A DNA stretch of 6,049 bases from assembly GCA_021826605.1 (NCBI GenBank), contig JAKAZF010000198.1, positions 1 through 6,049 on the forward strand, read 5' to 3'. The notes under the pieces are model-generated. The model searched no databases, was not told where the DNA came from, and worked only from the letters and a program-made list of their open reading frames with translations. Below, in pieces: positions 1 to 5,774 of the stretch. The stretch comes from Planctomycetota bacterium. Lineage in GTDB: Bacteria; Planctomycetota; Phycisphaerae; WQYP01. The translations under genes and the position numbers were made by a program. The number at the start of each line of letters is the position of its first letter. Position 1 is the first letter of the stretch.

Positions 1-16
1 GACGGGTGTAAAGCCC

Positions 17-1474
17 TTAGAACACTCCCGGGGCCGTCTTTTCCGGCATGGTAAGCTTTTCGGTCTCCATCGAAGCAATGGGGTACGAACAATAATCCGC
101 AGCCCACGCCCCGCCCGGACGATGGTTCCCACTAATTCCGACGCCTCCAAATGGTAATGCGCTGCTGGCCCCGTTGGTCGGGCGATTCCAGTTAATCACT
201 CCGGCGTGGACGTGACGAAAGAACTGCTCGAAGCGTTCGCGGCGATCGGTTAACAGCGATGCCGATAAACCGAAGCGGGTATTGTTGGCTTCATTTATGG
301 CGGAAGGAAAATCCTCCACGCGAATGACCTGCAGCAGCGGGCCGAAAATTTCCGCATCCGGTCGGTTTCGCACATCTGTAACATCAATTATTCCGGGGGA
401 AAGGGCGGCGGGATGGTCGGTTACCGCAACGGCCTTAAGTATATCTGCGCCACCCGCGGCCAAAAGTCGGTCCTGCGCGGCCAGCACATCGTTGGCGGCG
501 CGCGAGGAAATTAACGCGCCTATGAAGGGTTCAGGTGTATCCAGCGGACCGCCGATGCGCAGGCGCTGCGCCATGGAAGCAAGTTCGGGAATTATTGCGA
601 TATCCGCCGGGCCGACGATTAATCTTCGGGCGCAGGTGCAGCGCTGGCCGGCGGTGAGAAAGGCGGAGGTAAGGGCCGTGTAGGCGGCTGCTCTGTGGTT
701 GGAGCAATCAAAAACCACCAGAGGATTGTTCCCGCCCATTTCCAATGCCAGCATACGGTGTGGAAATCGCGTTTGCAGTCGCATCAAAGCCTGTCCCGTT
801 GGAACCGATCCAGTAAAGAAAATGGCATCAATATCCGCGTGGTTGGCCAATGCTCCGCCAGCCGCACTTCCTCCCTGAACCAGGTTCAGCACCCCGGCGG
901 GAAGCCCCGCCTCCTGCCAGAGGCGACACATGAATTCGCCCGTATGTGGTGTTTTCTCACTGGGTTTAAATATAACGGTATTGCCTGCCAGCAACGCGGG
1001 AATAATGTGCCCATTGGGCAGGTGCCCCGGCATATTAAAGGGTCCGAAAACAGCCGCCGCACCGTGCGGCTTGAATCGCGTAATGGCCGTTGCATCGCCC
1101 GTATTGACGCGCGTTTCAGCGCGCCGCTGGCTCTGGGCTGTTAAGCTGTAATTGAGTTTTGCAATCATAGAGGCAACTTCAGTGCGGGTTTCCCACAAAG
1201 GGCGGGATGTTTCCATTGCAATAATCCGGGCCATTTCCTCCGCTCTGGTCTTGAGCAAGGCTGCAAAGTCTGCGGCAATCCGTGCTCTGTCGGTCTCGAG
1301 CCATCCGGGCAGTGCCTGCCGAGCCGCTGCCACCGCCTCATCGATTTGATCTTTGGATGCCGCCGCGCCCTGCCAGAGCAGGGTGTTATCCCATGGACAA
1401 TGTGATTCCATCGCTTCTGCCCGGCCAATCGGACGGTTGCTTCCGATTAACAATGTGCCTTGATAAACATTCAT
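17..1474 (-). CDS. astD: N-succinylglutamate 5-semialdehyde dehydrogenase (AstD)
   Basis: This enzyme oxidises N-succinylglutamate 5-semialdehyde to N-succinylglutamate with NAD(P)+, the fourth step of the cytoplasmic AST arginine-degradation route. The protein is 485 aa, a normal AstD length, and shows a complete aldehyde dehydrogenase fold. Visible marks are FGPFNMPGHLPNGH (143-156, with the oxyanion-hole Asn147), cofactor-binding Lys170 in IFKPSE, FTGS (220-223), the general-base Glu245 in LALEMGGNNP, the catalytic Cys279 in TAGQRCTCARR, and EIFGPL (375-380) with Glu375. The Cys-Thr-Cys-Ala-Arg-Arg and Glu-Met-Gly-Gly-Asn-Asn-Pro contexts match E. coli AstD as I remember it and separate it from generic ALDHs. 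The ATG overlaps the astA stop as ATGA, and a GGGGA motif lies 6 nt upstream (1481-1485), so translation is probably coupled to astA. Only 16 nt follow the stop in the window, so the operon's end is not seen. The assignment is strong. Confidence 0.95.
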   Translation of the reverse strand: MNVYQGTLLIGSNRPIGRAEAMESHCPWDNTLLWQGAAASKDQIDEAVAAARQALPGWLETDRARIAADFAALLKTRAEEMARIIAMETSRPLWETRTEVASMIAKLNYSLTAQSQRRAETRVNTGDATAITRFKPHGAAAVFGPFNMPGHLPNGHIIPALLAGNTVIFKPSEKTPHTGEFMCRLWQEAGLPAGVLNLVQGGSAAGGALANHADIDAIFFTGSVPTGQALMRLQTRFPHRMLALEMGGNNPLVVFDCSNHRAAAYTALTSAFLTAGQRCTCARRLIVGPADIAIIPELASMAQRLRIGGPLDTPEPFIGALISSRAANDVLAAQDRLLAAGGADILKAVAVTDHPAALSPGIIDVTDVRNRPDAEIFGPLLQVIRVEDFPSAINEANNTRFGLSASLLTDRRERFEQFFRHVHAGVINWNRPTNGASSALPFGGVGISGNHRPGGAWAADYCSYPIASMETEKLTMPEKTAPGVF

Positions 1475-2505
1475 GGTTTTTCCCCGCCCGGCCGCAGTGA
1501 GACGTACCGTACTTTATCACCGGGCCGAATATTAAGCATTTCTGCCGCTTGGCTCTCCAACTTAATGGCCCGGTCATCGACAATTTCCATTGCCGTCTTA
1601 CACGCCCGAAATGTCATGCTGGCATTGCTTACCAACCAATCGCTGGAACCCAATGTCATTGAAGAGGGGCCGGTAAAAATTGCCTCGCGGCTCTCGCGCA
1701 CGGCACGAATCCTGCTTACATCGCAGCCGTAGACAGCACCGGCTTCAAAAATATCAACGAGCTGTTCGAATGTGAATCCCTCGTCGGTAAGAATTCGCAA
1801 GGCTGGCTGCGTATCTGGATGCACTTTACCGATTACCTGTTGGGCTGCCGGCGGCAGAAGCGGAATATACAGTGGATATTTGGGCATCAGGTTGGCGATA
1901 AATTCCTTATCGGCCATTGTGAGATAATCAGCCTGCGGAAAATCCACATCAAAAAAATGTCGGCCTACGGCCTCCCAAAACGCAGAGCGGCCTTGCGGAT
2001 CAATTTCGCCGCGCATTTCTGCGATCACGTGCGGATCAAAACGTTCGGGACATTGCGCCATGAAAAGAAACCGAACCAGCGATAAAAACCGACCATTGCC
2101 GTTTTTACGGAAATGGGGCAAAAGAAAAAGGCTGCCGACAATCGCCGGGCCATCATAGTTGACGGTCAATTCCAATACGGGGATGTTTTTATCCACCTTC
2201 AACATAGCGCTGCAATGGCGTTCATGGCGGAGGCGGTAACTGTAGAACGGATCAAATCCTCCCACCTTGGATACAATGCCGCACACACCCACCGCACGCT
2301 GCTGTTGAGTATCTTCCAGCACAAAAAGATAAGTCTCTCCCCGCGGCTTTGTAACTTTCATGCTGAAGGCCAATTCGCTTTCTTCGATGCGCCGTTGTAA
2401 TACCGCACGGTCTGGTGGCAAGGTCGTCATGCCATAGCCGGTTTGGCCGGCTAATTCAAGAAGGGCGTCGAGATCGGCGGCGCGAATCGGTCGGACAAAA
2501 ACCAT
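1471..2505 (-). CDS. astA: Arginine N-succinyltransferase (AstA)
   Basis: AstA transfers succinyl from succinyl-CoA to the alpha-amino group of arginine and commits it to the AST catabolic route. The chosen start gives 344 aa, the same length as E. coli AstA from memory. Conserved marks read along the protein: VRPI at the N-terminus, YLFVLED (59-65), SLFLLPHFRKNGNG (125-138), whose RKNGNG resembles the GNAT acyl-CoA loop, VIAEMRGEID (160-169), FWEAVGRHFFDVDFPQADYL, FIANLMPKYPLY, VIGKVHP and the CDVSRIRAVRESR block. All align with E. coli AstA at the same relative positions. An in-frame ATG at 2511 also exists, but GGAGG abuts it with no spacer. The same GGAGG lies 6 nt before the ATG at 2505, which gives MVFVRPI, close to the E. 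coli start, so 2505 is preferred. It follows the aminotransferase stop by 12 nt and overlaps astD by 4 nt. The middle segment (about 85-125) diverges from the enterobacterial form. Confidence 0.95.
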   Translation of the reverse strand: MVFVRPIRAADLDALLELAGQTGYGMTTLPPDRAVLQRRIEESELAFSMKVTKPRGETYLFVLEDTQQQRAVGVCGIVSKVGGFDPFYSYRLRHERHCSAMLKVDKNIPVLELTVNYDGPAIVGSLFLLPHFRKNGNGRFLSLVRFLFMAQCPERFDPHVIAEMRGEIDPQGRSAFWEAVGRHFFDVDFPQADYLTMADKEFIANLMPKYPLYIPLLPPAAQQVIGKVHPDTQPALRILTDEGFTFEQLVDIFEAGAVYGCDVSRIRAVRESREAIFTGPSSMTLGSSDWLVSNASMTFRACKTAMEIVDDRAIKLESQAAEMLNIRPGDKVRYVSLRPGGEKP

Positions 2506-2511
2506 AGCCAT

Positions 2512-2516
2512 CCTCC
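2512..2516 (-). promoter_or_regulatory. Ribosome binding site of astA (GGAGG)
   Basis: A perfect GGAGG lies between the aminotransferase stop codon (2518-2520) and astA. It touches the ATG at 2511 and sits 6 nt from the ATG at 2505. This spacing decides for the second ATG as the astA start. Confidence 0.75.
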
Positions 2517-2517
2517 A

Positions 2518-3909
2518 TTAGTTGCCGGCACAAGCCAGAAGCGTGGACTCCAGAATATGACAAACCGTTTCAATGTCATTCTCAGTTACAACTGGAACCG
2601 GTGGTAACATGCGAATCCGTGCCGGTTTATTGCCGGCATAAAAGGCGATCACGCCCCGGTCGAACAAGTGCTTGAGAACCTGTTTCACTTTGGCTTCCGA
2701 ACCGTCCAACGGGGTCAATGCGATCATGGCTCCAATCCCAAAGGGGCCATGCAATAACTGGGGGTGCCGCTCGGAAATCGCCTTCAGACGCTGCGTTATC
2801 ATCCGATGCACACGCATGTTTTGGCCATCCGGACCAAAGAGATCGGGCCGGCTCATCATCGTGAGAATTACTCCCGCTGCGGCAATCGCTGATGCTGAAG
2901 CCGTGAATGTTTGACTCAACAGGCCGGGCTGCGGTTTAAATGCCGCGGTAAATAACGTCGCACAAAGTTGAGTGAGTTTGCCCACGGTCACCACATCCGG
3001 CCATGCCGCAAGATCAAAATGTTCAAAAGCAAACGGCCGGCTGGTACGGCCGAATGTCTGGATCTCATCAAACCAGATGGCCACACTGTTGGCTTTCAGT
3101 TCGGTCAATATGGCGGTGAAAAACTCATGATCTCCAACCCAATATCCGCCTTCTCCCAAAATCAGTTCGATACACATTGCGGCATGCTGGCCAGGATATC
3201 GCGCCAGATGCTTACGCAGGGCATTAACCGTTTTGGTTATACTGCCCTTCGGATCACTGGCATCAAAAAAAGGAACATAGTCCACGGCTAATGTAGTTGG
3301 CAATCCAACGCGGTATTGCGGTTTATCCGTTATTTGGGCCAGGGCCATGGTTCGTCCGCAGAAGCCATGCTCAAAGGCTATTATGCGTGAACTGCCGGGC
3401 TTGTGCTGGAACATAACTTTCAGCGCGTTTTCATTGGCCATGGCTCCGCTGCTGGTCAGAAAGCAATGCTCGAGTTTTGATCCGGAACTTCTCGCGAGTT
3501 GCAGCAATTGCGAAGCAACGCTTGCTGCGTCGCTGTTCTGCTGCAGGTTTCCCTGCATGACGGTATCCGAAAGCGCTGCGGAGATGCCACTTTGCAAAAG
3601 TTGGGGATTTCCATGCCCCAGAAAGTGCACGCCAATGCCGCTGATGAAATCATATTTCACGCTTCCATCCGCGAGTTCCACCAGGGAACCATGCCCTATG
3701 CCACTGCCGAGATATGGAAAATACAGCCCGCCTGCCCGGGCGCAGGAAAATTCCGCAATAAGCTTCGCGTATTCAATGGCGCGGCCTGGATCCGGAACCT
3801 TGACGCCGATAAGTTTACTTTGATGATCGCGCAATGCCATGGCTAAAAGTTCGCGCGCCTGAAGCACCCGTGGATCTGTTGCCAACTGTTCTGAAATTAA
3901 GGCCGTCAT
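2518..3909 (-). CDS. Class III PLP-dependent aminotransferase, probable functional AstC (succinylornithine transaminase)
   Basis: This is a fold-type I, class III aminotransferase of 463 aa from the preferred start. Visible marks are the phosphate-binding SSGAMANENALK (153-164), HGFCGRT (181-187), GEGGYW (251-256), FDEIQTFGRT (280-289) with the PLP-ring Asp281, Schiff-base Lys311 in VTVGKLTQ, TFT (334-336), and RIRMLPPVPVVTE (431-443) with substrate-side arginines. By position just before astA and astD it most likely transfers the amino group of succinylornithine to 2-oxoglutarate, giving succinylglutamate semialdehyde; that is inference. It is about 55 aa longer than AstC/ArgD, and its GKLTQLCATLF segment recalls the GKKTQ motif of lysine 6-aminotransferases rather than AstC. 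Acetylornithine or lysine transamination is therefore possible. An ATG at 3927 would add six residues but has no well-placed ribosome site, whereas GGAGGT sits 5 nt before the ATG at 3909. It is the first gene of the cluster. Confidence 0.88.
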   Translation of the reverse strand: MTALISEQLATDPRVLQARELLAMALRDHQSKLIGVKVPDPGRAIEYAKLIAEFSCARAGGLYFPYLGSGIGHGSLVELADGSVKYDFISGIGVHFLGHGNPQLLQSGISAALSDTVMQGNLQQNSDAASVASQLLQLARSSGSKLEHCFLTSSGAMANENALKVMFQHKPGSSRIIAFEHGFCGRTMALAQITDKPQYRVGLPTTLAVDYVPFFDASDPKGSITKTVNALRKHLARYPGQHAAMCIELILGEGGYWVGDHEFFTAILTELKANSVAIWFDEIQTFGRTSRPFAFEHFDLAAWPDVVTVGKLTQLCATLFTAAFKPQPGLLSQTFTASASAIAAAGVILTMMSRPDLFGPDGQNMRVHRMITQRLKAISERHPQLLHGPFGIGAMIALTPLDGSEAKVKQVLKHLFDRGVIAFYAGNKPARIRMLPPVPVVTENDIETVCHILESTLLACAGN

Positions 3910-3914
3910 AACGA

Positions 3915-3920
3915 ACCTCC
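3915..3920 (-). promoter_or_regulatory. Ribosome binding site of the aminotransferase gene (GGAGGT)
   Basis: GGAGGT ends 5 nt before the ATG at 3909. This motif lies downstream of the alternative ATG at 3927, so it can only serve the shorter form. This is the main reason for choosing 3909. Confidence 0.75.
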
Positions 3921-3947
3921 GATCCATCCTGTCACTTGCCCCTGTCT

Positions 3948-3978
3948 ATTGTATCGACTAATTTGGCACAGGTCGCAA
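3948..3978 (-). promoter_or_regulatory. Possible sigma-70-type promoter of the ast cluster
   Basis: On the minus strand, TTGCGA (3973-3978, 4 of 6 to the -35 consensus) is followed after 19 nt by TACAAT (3948-3953, 5 of 6 to the -10 consensus). The -10 box is good, but the spacer is longer than the ideal 17. Transcription would begin near 3940 and give a leader of about 30 nt before the ATG at 3909. The position is right for an operon promoter; the call rests on motif likeness only. Confidence 0.35.
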
Positions 3979-4003
3979 CGGGATTGGGTTCAGGCGTGGT
4001 TAT

Positions 4004-4016
4004 TGGCCGCCGGCCA
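4004..4016. repeat. Perfect 13-bp dyad (6-1-6) upstream of the ast cluster
   Basis: TGGCCG and CGGCCA flank a single central C, giving a perfect 6-bp inverted repeat. It lies about 26 bp upstream of the possible -35 box of the ast cluster and about 40 bp downstream of the methyltransferase stop. The 1-nt centre makes an RNA hairpin awkward, so a dimeric regulator's binding site is the likelier reading. It does not look like the AT-rich ArgR box. In G+C-rich spacer such a dyad can also arise by chance. Confidence 0.3.
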
Positions 4017-4056
4017 GATGTGCGGACGTTGGCAAGGGGATGGTGATTTAACGCTA

Positions 4057-4671
4057 TTAAGCGTTGTCCTGCAGAGACTTAGTGCGGCGGCCAATTATTT
4101 GCACAACCGCTCCGAGTCCGGTGTGAAAAGTGCCTTCGAGAACTTCACGCTCCATCTCCCGCGCAAGAATAAAGTCCAGGCCGGCAAGTTCGATTCGAAG
4201 TTGCGCCAACGACGGAAGCATATCGATATCCTTTGGCCCACCGGTTTTGAATTTCAATTGATCCGGGCCATAAGATTCCAACAGTAATACCCCTTCAGGA
4301 CGTAACCCCCTGATCACCTGACGATAGATCCGTTGCCTTATTAACTGCGGCAGATGCGCAAAAATGAGAACAATGCCATCCCAGCCATTCGGTTGAATCG
4401 TGTAGGTGGTCATGTCCGAAACTTCCGTTTGTAGCTTTACGTTTTGCCGCTGTGCCAGAGCTTCCGCGTTTTGCATTCCCACACGCGACGCATCCACGGC
4501 CAGTACGCTATAGCCTTGGCTTGCCAGAAATACGGCGTTGCGTCCTTCGCCCTCGCACAGGCTCAAAACGCGGCCCATCGGTATGGTGGTAAAGTGTTCG
4601 CGAAGAAAATCGTTTGGCTGTGTGCCATATGCCTGTCCCGGTTGGCTGTATCGTGTATCCCAGATATTCAT
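4057..4671 (-). CDS. Class I SAM-dependent methyltransferase (TehB/thiopurine-methyltransferase-like)
   Basis: This is a predicted cytoplasmic methyltransferase of 204 aa; its substrate is unknown. It opens with MNIWDTRYSQPGQAYGTQPN, the Trp-Asp-x-Arg-Tyr / Tyr-Gly-Thr-x-Pro-Asn entry typical of this group. SAM-binding motif I is VLSLCEGEGRNAVFLA (35-50). Asp60 ends strand 2 (VLAVD) and probably binds the SAM ribose, Asp86 lies in VSDM as the adenine-side acid, and Asp98 lies in WDGI. LRPEGVLLLESY (123-134) is the post-motif strand. The ending GTFHTGLGAVVQIIGRR (180-196) is a pattern I associate with this family. A TTG at 4725 could extend it by 18 residues, but that lies inside a 12-bp palindrome, lacks a ribosome site and adds residues the family does not have. 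The ATG at 4671 also lacks a clear Shine-Dalgarno. No neighbour indicates a pathway. Confidence 0.85.
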   Translation of the reverse strand: MNIWDTRYSQPGQAYGTQPNDFLREHFTTIPMGRVLSLCEGEGRNAVFLASQGYSVLAVDASRVGMQNAEALAQRQNVKLQTEVSDMTTYTIQPNGWDGIVLIFAHLPQLIRQRIYRQVIRGLRPEGVLLLESYGPDQLKFKTGGPKDIDMLPSLAQLRIELAGLDFILAREMEREVLEGTFHTGLGAVVQIIGRRTKSLQDNA

Positions 4672-4719
4672 GCCGTCATTTATAAGCGCGAAATGTGAAT
4701 TTGGATAGCGATGGATCGG

Positions 4720-4731
4720 GGTCAAATGACC
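4720..4731. repeat. Perfect 12-bp palindrome in the methyltransferase leader
   Basis: GGTCA and TGACC flank a 2-nt AA/TT centre, a perfect 5-2-5 inverted repeat. It lies about 49 bp upstream of the methyltransferase ATG at 4671, where an operator could sit. The arms are too short and the loop too small for a terminator. No regulator is assigned. Confidence 0.3.
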
Positions 4732-4823
4732 GCTGTGCCGGTACCTGGGCTGCTGAAATGACTGTTTTTAACGAATCTGTTGCGTGGAAATGGCTTATGT
4801 GTTCGTCGCTTTCCGGGGTGGCT

Positions 4824-4852
4824 ATCGGTCGGTGCTGTTATCACCGTCCGAT
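4824..4852 (-). repeat. Imperfect inverted repeat with 11-bp arms, possible terminator or leader hairpin
   Basis: The arms 4824-4834 and 4842-4852 are complementary at 10 of 11 positions around a 7-nt loop; the one mismatch is T opposite T. It is the strongest hairpin I found in the window, and it begins 66 nt after the ABC ATPase stop in the direction of transcription. No T-run follows on either strand, so it is not a classical intrinsic terminator. It may stabilise the 3' end of the importer transcript, help factor-dependent termination, or structure the leader of the methyltransferase mRNA. The strand given assumes it acts in the minus-strand transcript. Confidence 0.45.
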
Positions 4853-4888
4853 CCAAAACGCCCTTAAAGCGATTGCGGAGATAATTCG

Positions 4889-4917
4889 AATATTGAGTAA
4901 AGACCCGAATGTGGCAA
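4889..4917 (-). promoter_or_regulatory. Possible sigma-70-type promoter for the methyltransferase
   Basis: On the minus strand, TTGCCA (4912-4917, 5 of 6 to the -35 consensus) is followed after exactly 17 nt by AATATT (4889-4894, 4 of 6 to the -10 consensus). It lies directly after the ATPase stop codon. If it is real, the methyltransferase mRNA has a leader of roughly 210 nt holding the 4824-4852 hairpin and the 4720-4731 palindrome. The alternative is simple read-through from the importer operon. The rest of the 4672-4918 spacer shows no gene I can support. Confidence 0.35.
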
Positions 4918-4918
4918 T

Positions 4919-5758
4919 TTAATGCCCGGGAAATCGGGAAAAAAGCAAATGATCATTGCGGAGCGTGACATGAACACGGTAAATGGGTTCCAGTATCTCA
5001 GCGGTCAGGACCTGATCCGCCTGGCCGTGCGCGGCCAATTTCCCTTCGTGCATGATCAAGACTCGATTTGCATTCGTGCGGGCATGATTTAAATCATGTG
5101 TAACCCAGATGATCGCTTTTTTCCGGTCCCGCGCCAATGCCTTTAGATGATCCAATAATTCCAATTGATGCCATACATCCAGTGCCGCTGTGGGTTCGTC
5201 CAGCAGCATAATCGGCGTGTCCTGCACCAGAGCTCTGGCAATGGCCACACGCTGCCGTTCTCCGGCTGACAGTTCATCATAAGTGCGTTGGGCCAGCGCG
5301 TGTATATCCAAATCCCACATGGCTTGAACCATTCGGTCCAACATCGGCTGATCGGCTTTTAACACCGACAATCCCGGCTCACGGCGCTGATGGGCCCAGA
5401 GTCCCATTGCAACAATCTCCTGAACGCTGTACGCAAAGCTTACCTGCGGCGATTGTGGAACGTAAGACAGCAGCGCGGCGCGCTGCAATGGATGCAGATC
5501 TGTTATGTTTTGCTCATGGACGGTGATTGTTCCGCCGCTTGGTGTGAGGTGGCCCAAAAGCAGTTGCAGGAGTGTGGATTTACCGGAACCGTTTGGACCA
5601 ACAATCATCGCCAATTCACCGGCATAAAATGGCACGGTGACATCATCAACGGCTGTTTTGCCGCCGGCGTATTGGAACGTCAAATGGGTCGCCTCCAGCA
5701 CAAGGCCACCTGGCGGTGCATCGGATGGAAGGTCAGACTGTCTACTGTGTATATGCAT
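4919..5758 (-). CDS. ABC transporter ATP-binding protein, FecE/BtuD family (iron-chelate, heme or cobalamin import)
   Basis: This is the cytoplasmic ATPase of a type II ABC importer, which hydrolyses ATP to drive uptake through the FecCD-type permease encoded just upstream. The protein is 279 aa. It has Walker A GPNGSGKST (54-62), Q-loop Gln102 in YVPQSPQ, signature LSAGERQR (163-170), Walker B IMLLDEPT (183-190) with catalytic Glu188, D-loop AALD (191-194) and switch His221 in VTHD. All active-site elements are intact. The ABC core starts around residue 19, so the first 18 residues are a short polar extension. The C-terminal part (about 245-279) carries the LTAEILEPIYRV segment usual in FecE/BtuD/FhuC proteins. 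It starts 16 nt after the permease stop with only a weak CGGAT ribosome site, which suggests an operon with coupled translation. Sequence alone does not tell siderophore, heme and cobalamin apart. Confidence 0.92.
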   Translation of the reverse strand: MHIHSRQSDLPSDAPPGGLVLEATHLTFQYAGGKTAVDDVTVPFYAGELAMIVGPNGSGKSTLLQLLLGHLTPSGGTITVHEQNITDLHPLQRAALLSYVPQSPQVSFAYSVQEIVAMGLWAHQRREPGLSVLKADQPMLDRMVQAMWDLDIHALAQRTYDELSAGERQRVAIARALVQDTPIMLLDEPTAALDVWHQLELLDHLKALARDRKKAIIWVTHDLNHARTNANRVLIMHEGKLAAHGQADQVLTAEILEPIYRVHVTLRNDHLLFSRFPGH

Positions 5759-5774
5759 ATGTATCCGCGACGTA

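Noticed and set aside
282..1349. Several plus-strand open frames opposite astD
   Set aside because: They are antisense shadows of a strongly conserved dehydrogenase, with compositions rich in Arg, Ser and Ala and no family motifs.
3964..3980. TGGCAC followed by GCAA on the plus strand, considered as a sigma-54 promoter for the ast cluster
   Set aside because: The -12 element reads GCAAC, not TTGCA, and the orientation points away from the ast genes.
4050..4065. Hairpin AACGCT-TAAT-AGCGTT (6-bp stem, minus strand) over the methyltransferase stop codon, considered as a terminator
   Set aside because: The stem is short and AT-containing, it overlaps the stop codon, and no T-run follows on the minus strand. 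It is too weak to call.
4672..4725. N-terminal extension of the methyltransferase from a TTG at 4725
   Set aside because: There is no ribosome site, the codon lies within a palindrome, and the family's conserved start (MNIWDTRY) begins at the ATG at 4671.
4884..4891. 8-bp palindrome ATTCGAAT after the ATPase gene
   Set aside because: It is short and AT-rich and overlaps the possible -10 box. It is not enough to call an operator.
4695..4922. Plus-strand open frame (GTG start, 75 codons) spanning the ATPase-methyltransferase spacer
   Set aside because: It has no ribosome site and no recognisable motif, runs against all neighbours, and overlaps the ATPase end and the inverted repeat. It looks like chance.
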